A stretch of 64,000 nt of DNA from assembly GCF_000304475.1 (NCBI RefSeq), contig NC_018941.1:1240001-1304000 (forward strand), given 5' to 3'. Within the stretch, counting starts at the first letter, position 1. Each line of letters opens with the position of its first letter. Under the pieces are notes generated by a model. The model saw nothing but the letters and a program-made list of their open reading frames with translations. It was not told the DNA's origin and made no database searches. This DNA is from Kazachstania africana CBS 2517 (Eukaryota; Ascomycota; Saccharomycetes; Saccharomycetales; Saccharomycetaceae). Of the stretch, positions 20,025-29,763 are shown one piece after another. A program made the position numbers and the translations under genes.

Positions 20025-21021
20025 CGGAGTGCGGTTGATCATTTAACGGTATATAGGCTAAACATAGAAAATCCTCTTTTTTTCTCAAATCTGCAATATT
20101 TCACGAGAATTGAAAAAGCCCATATATACGGATTTCGTTCCAGTCTAAAATGCAATCAGGCCATATAGGTATTAGCAGAACTGTAACAGTTTATATTCGA
20201 TGACTTGATGTCTAGGACTTTTGATTGCTTGTATTTAGAGAGAAGTAATATAAGATATCCCACGCGTGTTAGTTATTGTCACTAGTCAAAAATGTAGCTA
20301 TATATTGACAAACTACGATGGAGATCTAACTTCTATGTAGCATATATTTTGTTCATTCATGTATCAGAACTCGGCCCACTGCACAAAGCGCAAGACTAAA
20401 GTGGAAGCTTCCGTTTAGGCAATGAGCTGCCAGAATGTTAATGTAGTCAAAGCCAATCAATATGTTCCAGAAAGTCAGAAAGTGTCTCCATGTTTGTTTT
20501 CAATCAAAAATATGCTATGGAATCACCAAACAATTGTGCGTTTCTGAAAGGCATTACTGTGGAAGCCTTCTGTAGATATTTATACTCTCTTCCACCATTT
20601 TTCCTTCAAAATATCCCAATATTTTCTTAAGATTTGTCGTAAATTTGTTATTGGCCAAAGTTCATGAATCCCGTTTTCTTATCTACTTACATATAATCTT
20701 GAATCAGTGCTACTCGCGGGAAAACAAGCCAAAGAAGGAATTGGGTGGGTAAATATAGTTTGGCAGCCCTTAAATGTCACCAATGATTGTGGGTAATGTG
20801 TTGATTTTATTCCATTTTCTCTTCTGCTCGTCAAAAAGAAATACATATACACATAACAGGTACCTGGATCATGCCCGACTGTGTCCTCTGGAATAGTGCT
20901 GAACTTCTTTCCAACAATTCTAGCATTTTTGCAATTGTGGTATATTTGATTTGGCATAGTTTATCCAAATTCCAGCATACCTAACAGCCTTTAACATCGA
21001 ACGGTGACAGTTTGGCATGCC
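20025..21021. other. Long gene-free stretch between convergent SCC2 and SAS4
   Basis: This is 997 bp where only 3' ends meet, so no promoter is needed. Read on both strands, it shows no long or convincing ORF, tRNA box pair or clear LTR. An ACGCGT occurs at about 20272. It may hold a decayed element or an unrecognised RNA gene. Confidence 0.5.
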
Positions 21022-22143
21022 TTATTCGCTCTCTGCAGTATTGCGTAGTTCAGCTTCCAGTGTGTTGCCAGCTCTTTTTGGTTTAGATTCAATTGGTGTC
21101 TCTATGGTCAAAACTCGCGATATCAAAGTCTTTTGTTTGAATTTGGCAGTTTGAGTCCTCAAACTTGGCAAATATCTATATCTTTTTGGCAATTTTTCAA
21201 CCTTCCTCATCAACGACTTTTCTTTTGCACTGCATCTAATGACATATGGTTTTCTTAGAGGTTCAGATACTATCGCAAATTTGTTTACTAGTTGGTTCAT
21301 TCCAATGCCAATTATTATAGACCCACCGCATTTGGCTTCTCTTCTCTTCTTTCGTAAGTTTCTTAACTCCTCGATAGGTAGATTTTCTTCTTCCTCATCT
21401 TCAGAAGAGCTTTCGTAATTTTGAACAAATCTTCTATTGACGTGCTTGTAAAGATCAGTCCATTTTTGAGGACTGTCATTTTTTGATATTCTTCTATTTT
21501 TGTACAACATATTGCTATTTTTTTTCATTAAATGAAATTTATCCAACATGGATTTGATAGTTTCCCTTGTCAACTTCTTTTTCAATTGCAATTCTTCCAT
21601 ATTTTCCTGATCATTGATTTTGGTGACTTTTGATAAAGTCTGAGGCCAATTTGGCATACATAATTTGTCATAAATCAATTGTAAGCCATCTGCTTCTTCT
21701 TCACCCTCAATCACATCCTGCTCTAGCATTCGATTTTCTTGCCTTAGCATTTTCTTGTGAAATGAATCGTAAAGCTTATCTGGTAGCGGATCCACGAGAT
21801 ATTCATCATTTTTACTTCGCTTACGTATTGTATCAAGTTTTTGTCTATCGATATTCAATATCATATTGGTAATCAAGTCTCTTGTCTCATCGACATTGGC
21901 CAAACCCTTGTTTGGCATCTTTGATTCTTTCTTTATGCCTTCTGAGTGAGTTAACCCCTTGGGCACTTCTCTGATGGCAAATTTGAACCGCTTTTCAGGG
22001 TCAATTTCATAGCCATCCATATCAAAATCGAATTTTTGGCGGTCATCATCGCTTCCTTTACTCTTTGACCTTAATGATCTGGCAGATTCTAGATCCAGGT
22101 CTTCCATTTTCGATAGCAGTCGATAAACTCTCCCACACAGCAC
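21022..22143 (-). CDS. SAS4: SAS acetyltransferase complex subunit Sas4
   Basis: Sas4 bridges Sas2 and Sas5 in the complex that acetylates H4 Lys16 and limits Sir spreading. The protein has 373 residues, clearly shorter than S. cerevisiae Sas4 (481). It is very basic, with an acidic SSSEDEEEE segment in the second half. It has conserved C-terminal Sas4-type stretches (YKHVNRRFVQNY, LRNLRKKRREAKCGGSIIIG). The frame begins with 12 residues before an internal Met (MEDLDLE), which may be the true start. It is divergent from CDC1 with 238 bp between. The identity rests on synteny plus these blocks. Confidence 0.85.
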   Translation of the reverse strand: MLCGRVYRLLSKMEDLDLESARSLRSKSKGSDDDRQKFDFDMDGYEIDPEKRFKFAIREVPKGLTHSEGIKKESKMPNKGLANVDETRDLITNMILNIDRQKLDTIRKRSKNDEYLVDPLPDKLYDSFHKKMLRQENRMLEQDVIEGEEEADGLQLIYDKLCMPNWPQTLSKVTKINDQENMEELQLKKKLTRETIKSMLDKFHLMKKNSNMLYKNRRISKNDSPQKWTDLYKHVNRRFVQNYESSSEDEEEENLPIEELRNLRKKRREAKCGGSIIIGIGMNQLVNKFAIVSEPLRKPYVIRCSAKEKSLMRKVEKLPKRYRYLPSLRTQTAKFKQKTLISRVLTIETPIESKPKRAGNTLEAELRNTAESE

Positions 22144-22381
22144 TACTGTAAGCTCTCTATGTATGTCTTTTTCCAGTCAATCAGCTCACTTAACAACTCT
22201 GAAACCTTCATATCGATTATGATTTCTTGCCATGGAAATTTATCAATAGCGTATCAAATTTTTTTGACGAAAATCAATACGATAAAATAATATAAAGTGG
22301 CAATTAAATCTTTAATTCCAATTAGAAAGAAGGACGGTTCAGGCAGCAATTGACAGATATTGGAGTGGATGACCACAGTGA

Positions 22382-23833
22382 GTGATGTTTAACAGAAGCC
22401 GGACTAATAAGAAGCTGCTTCCAAATTTCAAAGAAAAGGACGAAGAGAACAAAATTGGGAAAGTTAGGAAGGATTCTCTAGACGCTTCAAAACCATTAAG
22501 ATTGGGTGGCTTGATGTTACATTGGAATATTATCATCGTGTCTACAATAGTGTGGTTTTTGACAGTTAACCATTACGAGAATTCTGTTGTGAGAAGAGCA
22601 ATGAATAAATGCTCATGGAATACATGGGAACAATGGCCTGAAGGTGTAAAGAGTCATAAAGTTGCATTATATGCCGATCCTCAGATATTAGATGAATATT
22701 CGTACCCGGGAAGGCCCCAAATTGTAAATTATTTTACGAGAGTGATTGTTGATCACTACCATTACAGAAACTGGAGATATAGTCAGCATTATCTAAATCC
22801 TGACACTAATTTCTTTTTAGGTGATTTATTTGATGGAGGCAGACATTGGGACGATGATGTGTGGTTGGCTGAATATAACAGATTCAATAAAATATTTCCA
22901 AAGAGTCCCATGACGAAAACGGTATTTTCCTTACCGGGCAATCATGATATAGGATTTGGAGATACAGTAATAGAGTCAAGTTTAGATAGATTTACGACTT
23001 ATTTTGGGGACACTTCTTCTTCTCATGAAATTGGCAACCATACATTCGTTCTTTTGGATACAATCTCACTATCTGATACTACAAATGTTAACGTTTCTTC
23101 TATCCCTAAAAGATTTCTAGAAGAATTTTCCCTTTCAAGAAGGCAGAAATCTCATCCAAATCCCACAATTCTCTTAACGCATGTGCCATTATGGCGTAAT
23201 GCAAACCAGCAGCAATGTGGTAAAGAGAGAGAATCCACTAAACCTTTCCCTATTCAAAAGGGGTATCAATATCAAACCGTCATTGATCAAACAATGACTC
23301 AGGAAATCTTAACTCAATTGACTCCAAAGTTTGTATTTTCTGGCGATGATCATGACTATTGTCACGTCAAACACACATACGGTGCGAATGACTTGGGTGG
23401 TAACAATAATGCTGATCACGTCAATAGCAATAAGATAGTTGATGAAATCACTGTTAAGTCATGTGCAATGAATATGGGAATTAAGAAACCTGCCATACAA
23501 TTAGTATCATTGTTTAATGATGAATCTGTTACTGGTAATGAACCTGTAACTACTATACAAACTCGAATCTGTTACTTACCCGATCCATTCAAGCCAATGT
23601 GGGTGTATATCCTTCTGTTAATTGGAAATTTAGGCTCTTTCATTATTTACATTAAAAGGTACGCATTTGTGCCATCTCTCAAAAATGATTTGCCTCTACC
23701 CGTCAGCACTGATACCACAACGCATAAGAAAGATATTAAGGTAAGACAGTTAGTCATCGACACTAGTGCAAACGCTGCGATAACTTTTCTACTTATTTTA
23801 GTCATATTTTCTTACTACTACAATTCAATATGA
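22382..23833 (+). CDS. CDC1: Cdc1 metallophosphatase (GPI ethanolamine-phosphate remodelling)
   Basis: This Mn-dependent ER phosphoesterase removes ethanolamine phosphate from the first mannose of GPI anchors. The protein has 483 residues (S. cerevisiae 491). A transmembrane helix lies at about 46-62. The calcineurin-like motifs are in order: ADPQ (Asp99), GDLFDGG (147-153), GNHD (186-189), a THVP histidine and GDDHDYCH. Two C-terminal hydrophobic helices lie at about 400-420 and 463-480. All expected metal ligands are present. It is divergent from SAS4 and tandem with PLP1. Confidence 0.96.
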   Translation: MMFNRSRTNKKLLPNFKEKDEENKIGKVRKDSLDASKPLRLGGLMLHWNIIIVSTIVWFLTVNHYENSVVRRAMNKCSWNTWEQWPEGVKSHKVALYADPQILDEYSYPGRPQIVNYFTRVIVDHYHYRNWRYSQHYLNPDTNFFLGDLFDGGRHWDDDVWLAEYNRFNKIFPKSPMTKTVFSLPGNHDIGFGDTVIESSLDRFTTYFGDTSSSHEIGNHTFVLLDTISLSDTTNVNVSSIPKRFLEEFSLSRRQKSHPNPTILLTHVPLWRNANQQQCGKERESTKPFPIQKGYQYQTVIDQTMTQEILTQLTPKFVFSGDDHDYCHVKHTYGANDLGGNNNADHVNSNKIVDEITVKSCAMNMGIKKPAIQLVSLFNDESVTGNEPVTTIQTRICYLPDPFKPMWVYILLLIGNLGSFIIYIKRYAFVPSLKNDLPLPVSTDTTTHKKDIKVRQLVIDTSANAAITFLLILVIFSYYYNSI

Positions 23834-24073
23834 CTCAGTTCAGCTATGTAATATTTATCTGCAAGTAATTAATTAAATTCATATATACCAACCGCTTTAC
23901 TCTGGCACTAATCGAAGCATTAGAATTTTATATTTGGATCTGAATTACCTGCATTCTGACTAGAAAAAAAAAATGCAATGTTCGAACTCTGAGATAAATG
24001 AATATGACGAATAGCGAAATTAATAAGTCATTGAATAACGATACCCTGTTATCCATAATATAAGGTAGTCCAC

Positions 24074-24691
24074 ATGAGTAGTAAGCTTGAAGATGCAGAA
24101 GCCAAAATATTGAGAAACGGATCAGGAACCGATTCTGACAGCGAAGAAAACATAGATGAGCTCTTTGAAGAGCTAGAGGATGAAGATTTTATGTCGAGAT
24201 ACAGAGAACAAAGAATTGAGGAAATATCAAGACACCTAAAACAGACGCGTAAAAATGTGCATGATAATGATCATGGTAAGCTTAATGAAGTTGAAGATGA
24301 GAAAGAATTAATTAAAATAATCAATCAAAACAAGGACGGCAATTTGATAATACACTTCCAGTTAGAAAAGTTCCCAAAATGTCAGTTCATGAATAAACAA
24401 CTGGGGAGGTTAGCATCAAAATATGTAAATACAAAATTCATCAAAGTTGAGGTGGAAAACTGTCCTTTTTTTGTTACTAAATTACGTATTAAGGTCTTAC
24501 CCTTTGTCATTGGTTATAGAAATGGGGTTGAGAAAATAAAGCTAGTTGGATTCAGCAAATTAGGTAATGATCCAAATGTGTTTGCTTTTGAATCTCTCGA
24601 GAATCTGTTACTTGCTAGTGGATTAATTAAAAAATTCAATATTCGAGAAGTCACCCACGACAACGATAGTAGCAGTGATCTTGATAATTAG
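24074..24691 (+). CDS. PLP1: Phosducin-like protein Plp1
   Basis: Plp1 is a thioredoxin-fold co-chaperone that binds G-beta-gamma and assists CCT. The protein has 205 residues (S. cerevisiae 230). An acidic N-terminal helix (ELFEELEDEDFMSRYREQR) matches the phosducin family. A thioredoxin-like fold lies at about 85-185 (NLIIHFQLEKFPKCQ, then FIKVEVENCPFFVTKLRIKVLP), without a redox CxxC pair, as expected. The acidic tail is typical. It is tandem after CDC1 and convergent with ATC1, 61 bp apart. Confidence 0.9.
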   Translation: MSSKLEDAEAKILRNGSGTDSDSEENIDELFEELEDEDFMSRYREQRIEEISRHLKQTRKNVHDNDHGKLNEVEDEKELIKIINQNKDGNLIIHFQLEKFPKCQFMNKQLGRLASKYVNTKFIKVEVENCPFFVTKLRIKVLPFVIGYRNGVEKIKLVGFSKLGNDPNVFAFESLENLLLASGLIKKFNIREVTHDNDSSSDLDN

Positions 24692-24752
24692 CATAATTTA
24701 TATGAATTTATTATGATGCAGAAATGTGGACTATATACATATATAACAGAAA

Positions 24753-25670
24753 CTAGGAAGAATTTGCCTGCTTATTCAGTTCTGATAACTTTCTCTTTAA
24801 CTTCTCGTTTTCTAATAAGAGATGAGCTCTATGGAGTTCACTATCTTTTAAGCAATTTACTGTCTTTTTCAATTCGATGCATGTTCTTGCATAGCCATCT
24901 TTTAAGAAGTTGAAGTTCAGTATCAATTTGTGAATGTTGATAATTCTTTTCTTCATCTCTGAAACTTGTTGCATAGTATATTCATTTGTTAGTTTTTCAG
25001 GAATTGGGATTTCTTGAAAAATCTTTTGCCTTACGTTAGTCGTAGTATTATCTCCCGTTGACGACTGAATAGTGGTGATTGATTTATTATTTGTTAGTTT
25101 TGGTTTAGATTTTTGCTTAGTTAAAGGTATCGATGCAATTGAGGTTGTTAATGACTGATTGGTATCTATCTTCAAAGATACGTCACTGCCATCAGATGCT
25201 AAAGATGATGGTGATAGAGACGCTGGGGATAAGAAAGGTTCGTCAGATTTATTGGTACCCTGAACCTTCTTGGCTTTTTTCACGTGATCTAGTTCTTCGC
25301 CATCAAGTTGTAAAGTACGTTTCACCCTATCATTAGACAGGGTCTGATAAGTAACAGAATCATTATCACCACCGGATACTTCATCAAAATTGAAAAGAAG
25401 ATGTGTATTGTGATTATCCTCTAGTAAACTTTCAAGTGACAGATGTTTTGTACTCAATGAATCTGAGACTGACAGATCATTTGAATCCATATTTATGATG
25501 GCTGTCTCAATAGCTTTTTCAATGTCATCTTGGTGTGAAAATTGATGATGAGTATCGTTATGAGACAGCTGGTCCGTGGATTGTACTAAAAATTGTTGTA
25601 AAGTACTTTCTATGTTGCCTGAATCATTTGAGAGATCTATATTCAAAGTCTCGTGGTTTTCGCCATTCAT
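24753..25670 (-). CDS. ATC1: Atc1/Lic4-like nuclear protein
   Basis: The 305-residue protein is in the position of YDR184C/ATC1 (294 aa), a nuclear protein tied to cation homeostasis and Aip3 interaction in S. cerevisiae. It is Ser/Asn/Asp-rich and disordered for its first 220 residues, with a basic patch (VKKAKK) in the middle. A coiled-coil-like C-terminus follows ([24 protein letters not shown] and a Leu/Lys/Glu-rich final helix). No enzymatic motif is seen. Identity relies mainly on synteny and length. UPS3, next in S. cerevisiae, is absent upstream. Confidence 0.75.
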   Translation of the reverse strand: MNGENHETLNIDLSNDSGNIESTLQQFLVQSTDQLSHNDTHHQFSHQDDIEKAIETAIINMDSNDLSVSDSLSTKHLSLESLLEDNHNTHLLFNFDEVSGGDNDSVTYQTLSNDRVKRTLQLDGEELDHVKKAKKVQGTNKSDEPFLSPASLSPSSLASDGSDVSLKIDTNQSLTTSIASIPLTKQKSKPKLTNNKSITTIQSSTGDNTTTNVRQKIFQEIPIPEKLTNEYTMQQVSEMKKRIINIHKLILNFNFLKDGYARTCIELKKTVNCLKDSELHRAHLLLENEKLKRKLSELNKQANSS

Positions 25671-26087
25671 AATAGTGTCAACTGCAAAGTCTTTTTATAA
25701 CAAAATTCCTCGATTAACTATCGTTGAATTCTGATAAAATTGTGAGATTAAATTACTCGATTAACACTATATAAATTTCCAATGAGCTCTATTAATTTTG
25801 CGATGAGCTCTCAAACAAAAATTTTCATGTACGAAAAGGGAAATTGTCATATCATTTAAAACGGAGATGCGATGCCCTCAAAGAGATGAAACGACTCACG
25901 TTGATGACTGAATCAACTGAACGTCCTCTGCAGTTGGCGATGCTTCTGATGATGGATGGTTGTCCATTTGTTGAGAGCACCAGGAGGGCATCAGGGGGGT
26001 TTAAGTCAATGCTTGTTTTTAGCCATGGATATGAAAAGAATTATGTTTATATGCAAAGAATTATATACGAATTAGTCATTTATTTGT
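25671..26087. other. ATC1 promoter region; UPS3 absent
   Basis: This is 417 bp between two minus-strand genes, so it holds the ATC1 promoter and the 3' end of the next gene. UPS3 occupies this slot in S. cerevisiae; no remnant with PRELI/MSF1 character was seen in any frame. A GAGCTCT sequence is repeated at about 25783 and 25804. Confidence 0.5.
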
Positions 26088-27959
26088 TTATTTATTATTA
26101 CCACCCAACACCCAGTTAGTATCATTGTTGTCGCAGTCATTAGGGCCGTAAAGATCAAAAGATATGATTTTTTTAAATTTGACGTGTTTACTTGCAGGAT
26201 TATCTTTCTTGGTGTCGTTGTCACTGTTCTTATCGTCATCGTAGAGTTTCAAATTCAAATTACCAATTGTTTCTTGGTGATCTTTCGAATTTCCTAGAAG
26301 AAGTTTATCTTCACTATCAAGATCTATTGTAGTATTATTATCATTATTGAAATTCAACCCGAGTTGCTGTTGTTGTTTTTGTTGTTGCCGTTTCCTCCTG
26401 TTGATCAAATCATTGAAGATATTGCTATTATTATGCAAATCTTCAAATGATTTATTTATTAGGTGTTGCTCAAACAATTTGACACCGCTATTACTCTTTG
26501 TAAACGAATTCAAAGATGTGTTCGAGCTGTTATTACTTGTTGGAGGTGAGGATATTCTCGAATAAAACTCAGGTGGGATAAGACTCTTATTATTTATTGA
26601 ATATTTTCGTTTACTATAGGAGGGCGCACCATTGTTTATGAAACTACCGTCATGAACGTAAATGTTGGCAAAAGTCTTATCTCTCTTCAATTCATCTTTG
26701 GAAAAAGGTTTCCTCAACATTGGATCCATCAAACTTAATGATCTGAATCTATTTTTCTTTTTGGCGCCGACATTTGAAATGGTTTGACTACTATCATTTT
26801 GAGCTGGTAAATCGGCATTTGAACTTGATCTTGAAAAAAGAGTGGGTACATAAAAGCTGATTCCTTCATCTTTATCTTCGAGTTGTGCTGAATTAGAATT
26901 TGTGAGAACATTCTCCGAATCAGAATCAGAATCGTCACTGTCATCTTCTTCCTCATCACTGGAACTAGCAGAAGTTGTACCTTTCACATGTGAGGTAGCA
27001 GATTTCCTGTTTATTGATAGTGACCTTATTCGGACTGATTTATCTTTATTTGAAGTTAGTAGATTATTTTGAAAATTTAAAATGGATGAAGAATCTCTAT
27101 TTATTAATGTACTGTTATTTTTGTTTATTGAATCAACAGAAACAAAATTAGTCAATGGCTTATCTGAAAGGATGGTTAATAAGGCTCTTATACCGGTACT
27201 ATTTGTTATTACAATTAAAGAGTCAATCTCATCGACGGTTGTTTTTTTTGTTGTGAATTTGTTACTTAACTTTGTGAAATATTCCTTAAATGGTGATTTG
27301 ATAATTTTTGTATCATTATTTTGACGATGGTAATCAATGTTGATAAAATTAATTAACGATGTATCTAGTAAATGATCATCGAGAAAAGTTTTAAACCATT
27401 TTAATGAAATGTCAGATACGGAAAGATTAATTCTCATTGAGAGCTTTGGATTCTTAGCGTAAATCTTATTATAAAATGACTCTATTATGAATTTAATCGT
27501 TTGAACGTATCGAATAGAACCTGATGTATTGATGGTTAAAATGCAAGTTAATGGATTCTGAGAATTCAGGACAGTATCCCAAAATGTCTCGGAGCATATA
27601 GAGTTCCATATTGACGATCTTAACTTATTTAATTTCACTTTTTTGTTCAGTTTTGATAGTTTGTAATGTTTTAATTCGTCATTATAGTAGTCTATAGTTG
27701 GAATATCCACATAAATGGAGATATTGAAACAATTTATTGTCTCCAAATTGGGGTTCGAATCCGTATCGGAGTATGACAACAAAAACAATGAATTCTGCGA
27801 TTTGATTCTTATCTTTGGTTCAGTTTGTTTAATATTATTACTAGCAATAGTATTCCTTGAATAATCCGGTAAAGGTATTGGAACACTTAAGGACTCCATA
27901 TCTTCTTCATCGGTATTGCTATTCCTCACTATACTGGCCATGGTATATAGTAACAACAA
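26088..27959 (-). CDS. SND1: Snd1-like protein (SRP-independent targeting)
   Basis: The 623-residue protein lies where YDR186C/SND1 (877 aa) is found. Snd1 is a cytosolic ribosome-associated factor that routes proteins to the ER independently of SRP. The first 270 residues look folded (ILTINTSGSIRYVQTIKFIIESF). The middle is low-complexity Ser/Asp/Glu/Asn. The C-terminus has Gln-rich (QQQKQQQQ) and Asn-rich tracts before a conserved-looking end (HVKFKKIISFDLYGPND). Start choice is open: Met7 (MASIV) may be used. It is about 250 residues shorter than in S. cerevisiae, so the family call is by position and general character. Confidence 0.68.
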   Translation of the reverse strand: MLLLYTMASIVRNSNTDEEDMESLSVPIPLPDYSRNTIASNNIKQTEPKIRIKSQNSLFLLSYSDTDSNPNLETINCFNISIYVDIPTIDYYNDELKHYKLSKLNKKVKLNKLRSSIWNSICSETFWDTVLNSQNPLTCILTINTSGSIRYVQTIKFIIESFYNKIYAKNPKLSMRINLSVSDISLKWFKTFLDDHLLDTSLINFINIDYHRQNNDTKIIKSPFKEYFTKLSNKFTTKKTTVDEIDSLIVITNSTGIRALLTILSDKPLTNFVSVDSINKNNSTLINRDSSSILNFQNNLLTSNKDKSVRIRSLSINRKSATSHVKGTTSASSSDEEEDDSDDSDSDSENVLTNSNSAQLEDKDEGISFYVPTLFSRSSSNADLPAQNDSSQTISNVGAKKKNRFRSLSLMDPMLRKPFSKDELKRDKTFANIYVHDGSFINNGAPSYSKRKYSINNKSLIPPEFYSRISSPPTSNNSSNTSLNSFTKSNSGVKLFEQHLINKSFEDLHNNSNIFNDLINRRKRQQQKQQQQLGLNFNNDNNTTIDLDSEDKLLLGNSKDHQETIGNLNLKLYDDDKNSDNDTKKDNPASKHVKFKKIISFDLYGPNDCDNNDTNWVLGGNNK

Positions 27960-28467
27960 TGAGATTGTATTGAAAGAATATCTTCCTGGATTAAAAATGT
28001 TTCAAAGAGCCACGTAAATTTATATTCTAGATGATGTAATCTCCGACAGTCTGAGATGATGAGGTAATCTGTTGAGAAGTTGAGCAAACTTTCAAAGAAG
28101 GGTGAAAAGAAAAGACAACCGCAGCAAACCACAATAACGTATAGAAGAATATGCTGCTACCAGTACGATATGTTATGAAAACTCAGTATCTACAACTTGC
28201 GATTGTCTCTAACTGAGCCCAATAAAATCAACAATTTTTTTTTGTATTATAGCTCTTCTCGGATGAGATGCCATATTTAACAAACGATGAATGCTCATTG
28301 GAAAAAAAATGCAGACAGAGCCAAACGGTACAGCTGCTGTTAAATGATGATATCAATTGGTTATACAGATAGCTTTATTCTGTGAATGGTTCCATTGCAA
28401 TTCAGTTTGAGCCCAACTTCTGGCAGAAGAGACAGATGGAAGTAGTGAATACGTGAGTCCGGGTGAC

Positions 28468-28483
28468 TTTCCTATTTAGGAAA
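28468..28483 (+). promoter_or_regulatory. ECB-like Mcm1/Yox1 site 1 upstream of HST4
   Basis: TTTCCTATTTAGGAAA matches the early-cell-cycle-box consensus TTTCCCNNTNAGGAAA at all but one fixed position. ECB elements are bound by Mcm1 with Yox1/Yhp1 and drive M/G1 expression. It lies about 213 bp before the HST4 ATG. Confidence 0.75.
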
Positions 28484-28540
28484 ATATCGTTTAGAATTCC
28501 GGCTGGGACTTACCAGATCGGGAATTTCCCAGCCATCGCA

Positions 28541-28556
28541 TTTCCTCTTTAGGAAA
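28541..28556 (+). promoter_or_regulatory. ECB-like Mcm1/Yox1 site 2 upstream of HST4
   Basis: TTTCCTCTTTAGGAAA is a second copy of the same 16-base box in the same orientation, 73 bp downstream of the first and about 140 bp before the HST4 ATG. Two near-identical copies are unlikely by chance. Confidence 0.75.
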
Positions 28557-28695
28557 AGTAATTGAGTGCGGTTAACCAAAAGAGTGATCCATATATATAC
28601 ATATGTGGATGAGAGAAAGACAGTTTATGTGACAAGTGTCATCATCTTACAGAGTATTGAAAGGGTCAGGACCTCGATACTGTAAGGAGACTTAG

Positions 28696-29763
28696 ATGGA
28701 AATGAACACAGGAAACTACGAGAGAAGTGTGTCCGCACCTATAACACCACCTTCGACGGTCAAGAAAGAGACCAAATTCGTGGCACATGAAAAGGTCAAG
28801 CCAAGGAGGCTATTCAGATCTGTTTCTAGCAAGTCGAAATATAGGCCCAAACCAAATACATGTTTAGAACTGGATAGTGGACTAGGAAAACCGTCAGAGT
28901 CTAAAAATCTGGATTTACTGGCACACGTTTTACAAAATTCACAACAAATGGTAATGATCACCGGCGCAGGTATCTCAACTCATGCAGGAATACAAGATTT
29001 TAGGTCACAAAATGGTCTGTATAGAACTTCCACGTCTATGAAATCTCTTTTCGATTACAACCAAGTATACTCGAATGAACAAACAACTGCCAATTTCAAC
29101 AAATTAATGGTCGACATCTATGAAAAATCTAACAATGCAGACCCAACACCATTCCATTTATTAATAGATAAGATAAATAGGCAAGGTAGACTGAGGCGTG
29201 TCTATACGCAGAATATTGACTCTATAGAATGGAAATTGCTTTCTGATCTAAAAAATTCAAGTAAATTGGTTCAATTGCATGGTACAATACTGAAAACTAA
29301 ATGTAATAAATGTCAAAAAATTGAAGATTTTGAAACTCAGCTGTTTCCAGTATCAGCTGATAGTTCTCTCCCGTTGATACCAAACTGCAAACAATGTGAA
29401 GAATTTGAAATGGTACGAAGTGTCGCCGGTTTGAGATCCAAAGGTGTTGGTAAAATAAGGCCTATGATTACTTTATATAATGAACCGTACCATGAAAATA
29501 GTGACACTTTAGCCAAAATCATTAATCATGATTTAAAGTATAATAAAATTGACTGTCTTTTGATAGTAGGAACAACATTATCAATTCAGAGTGTCAAGAC
29601 GTTAGCGGTAAATTTCACGAAATTGATCAAATCTAAAGGAAGAAAAGGTTATGTCATATTCATTTCAAATGAAATGCCCAGTGATAATTTACTTAAATTG
29701 TTTAAGGATGGGATTGATTTGATTGTTCTGGGTGATTGTCAAAAGTTATATAATTTTTTATAG
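28696..29763 (+). CDS. HST4: Sirtuin histone deacetylase Hst4
   Basis: Hst4 is an NAD-dependent deacetylase; with Hst3 it removes H3 Lys56 acetylation after replication. The protein has 355 residues (S. cerevisiae 370). The basic N-terminus (about 20-55) precedes the sirtuin domain with GAGIS at 90-94, DFR at 101-103, TQNID, catalytic LHGT, and two Cys-x2-Cys pairs of the structural zinc (CNKC and CKQC). A VGTTLSIQS nucleotide-binding stretch follows. All catalytic residues are present. Two ECB-like boxes upstream suggest M/G1 expression. Its last sense codon overlaps the NUP42 stop codon on the other strand. Confidence 0.96.
   Translation: MEMNTGNYERSVSAPITPPSTVKKETKFVAHEKVKPRRLFRSVSSKSKYRPKPNTCLELDSGLGKPSESKNLDLLAHVLQNSQQMVMITGAGISTHAGIQDFRSQNGLYRTSTSMKSLFDYNQVYSNEQTTANFNKLMVDIYEKSNNADPTPFHLLIDKINRQGRLRRVYTQNIDSIEWKLLSDLKNSSKLVQLHGTILKTKCNKCQKIEDFETQLFPVSADSSLPLIPNCKQCEEFEMVRSVAGLRSKGVGKIRPMITLYNEPYHENSDTLAKIINHDLKYNKIDCLLIVGTTLSIQSVKTLAVNFTKLIKSKGRKGYVIFISNEMPSDNLLKLFKDGIDLIVLGDCQKLYNFL

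Larger units (their letters stand above)
27960..28695. other. Divergent SND1-HST4 promoter region
   Basis: This is 736 bp. In S. cerevisiae three genes (CCT6, SLY1, RVB1) lie here; none is present. The HST4-proximal half carries two ECB-like Mcm1 sites (listed separately) and an inverted repeat GGCTGGGA/TCCCAGCC at 28501-28508 and 28527-28534. A TATATATACATAT stretch lies near 28593, about 100 bp before HST4. Confidence 0.6.

Noticed and set aside
25844..26119. 91-codon open frame upstream of ATC1
   Set aside because: It does not begin with ATG, overlaps the 3' end of SND1 and has no protein-like pattern.
27751..27775. GGTTCGAATCC, a perfect tRNA B box
   Set aside because: It lies inside the SND1 coding sequence, has no A box at the right distance and no acceptor-stem pairing. 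It is a coding coincidence.
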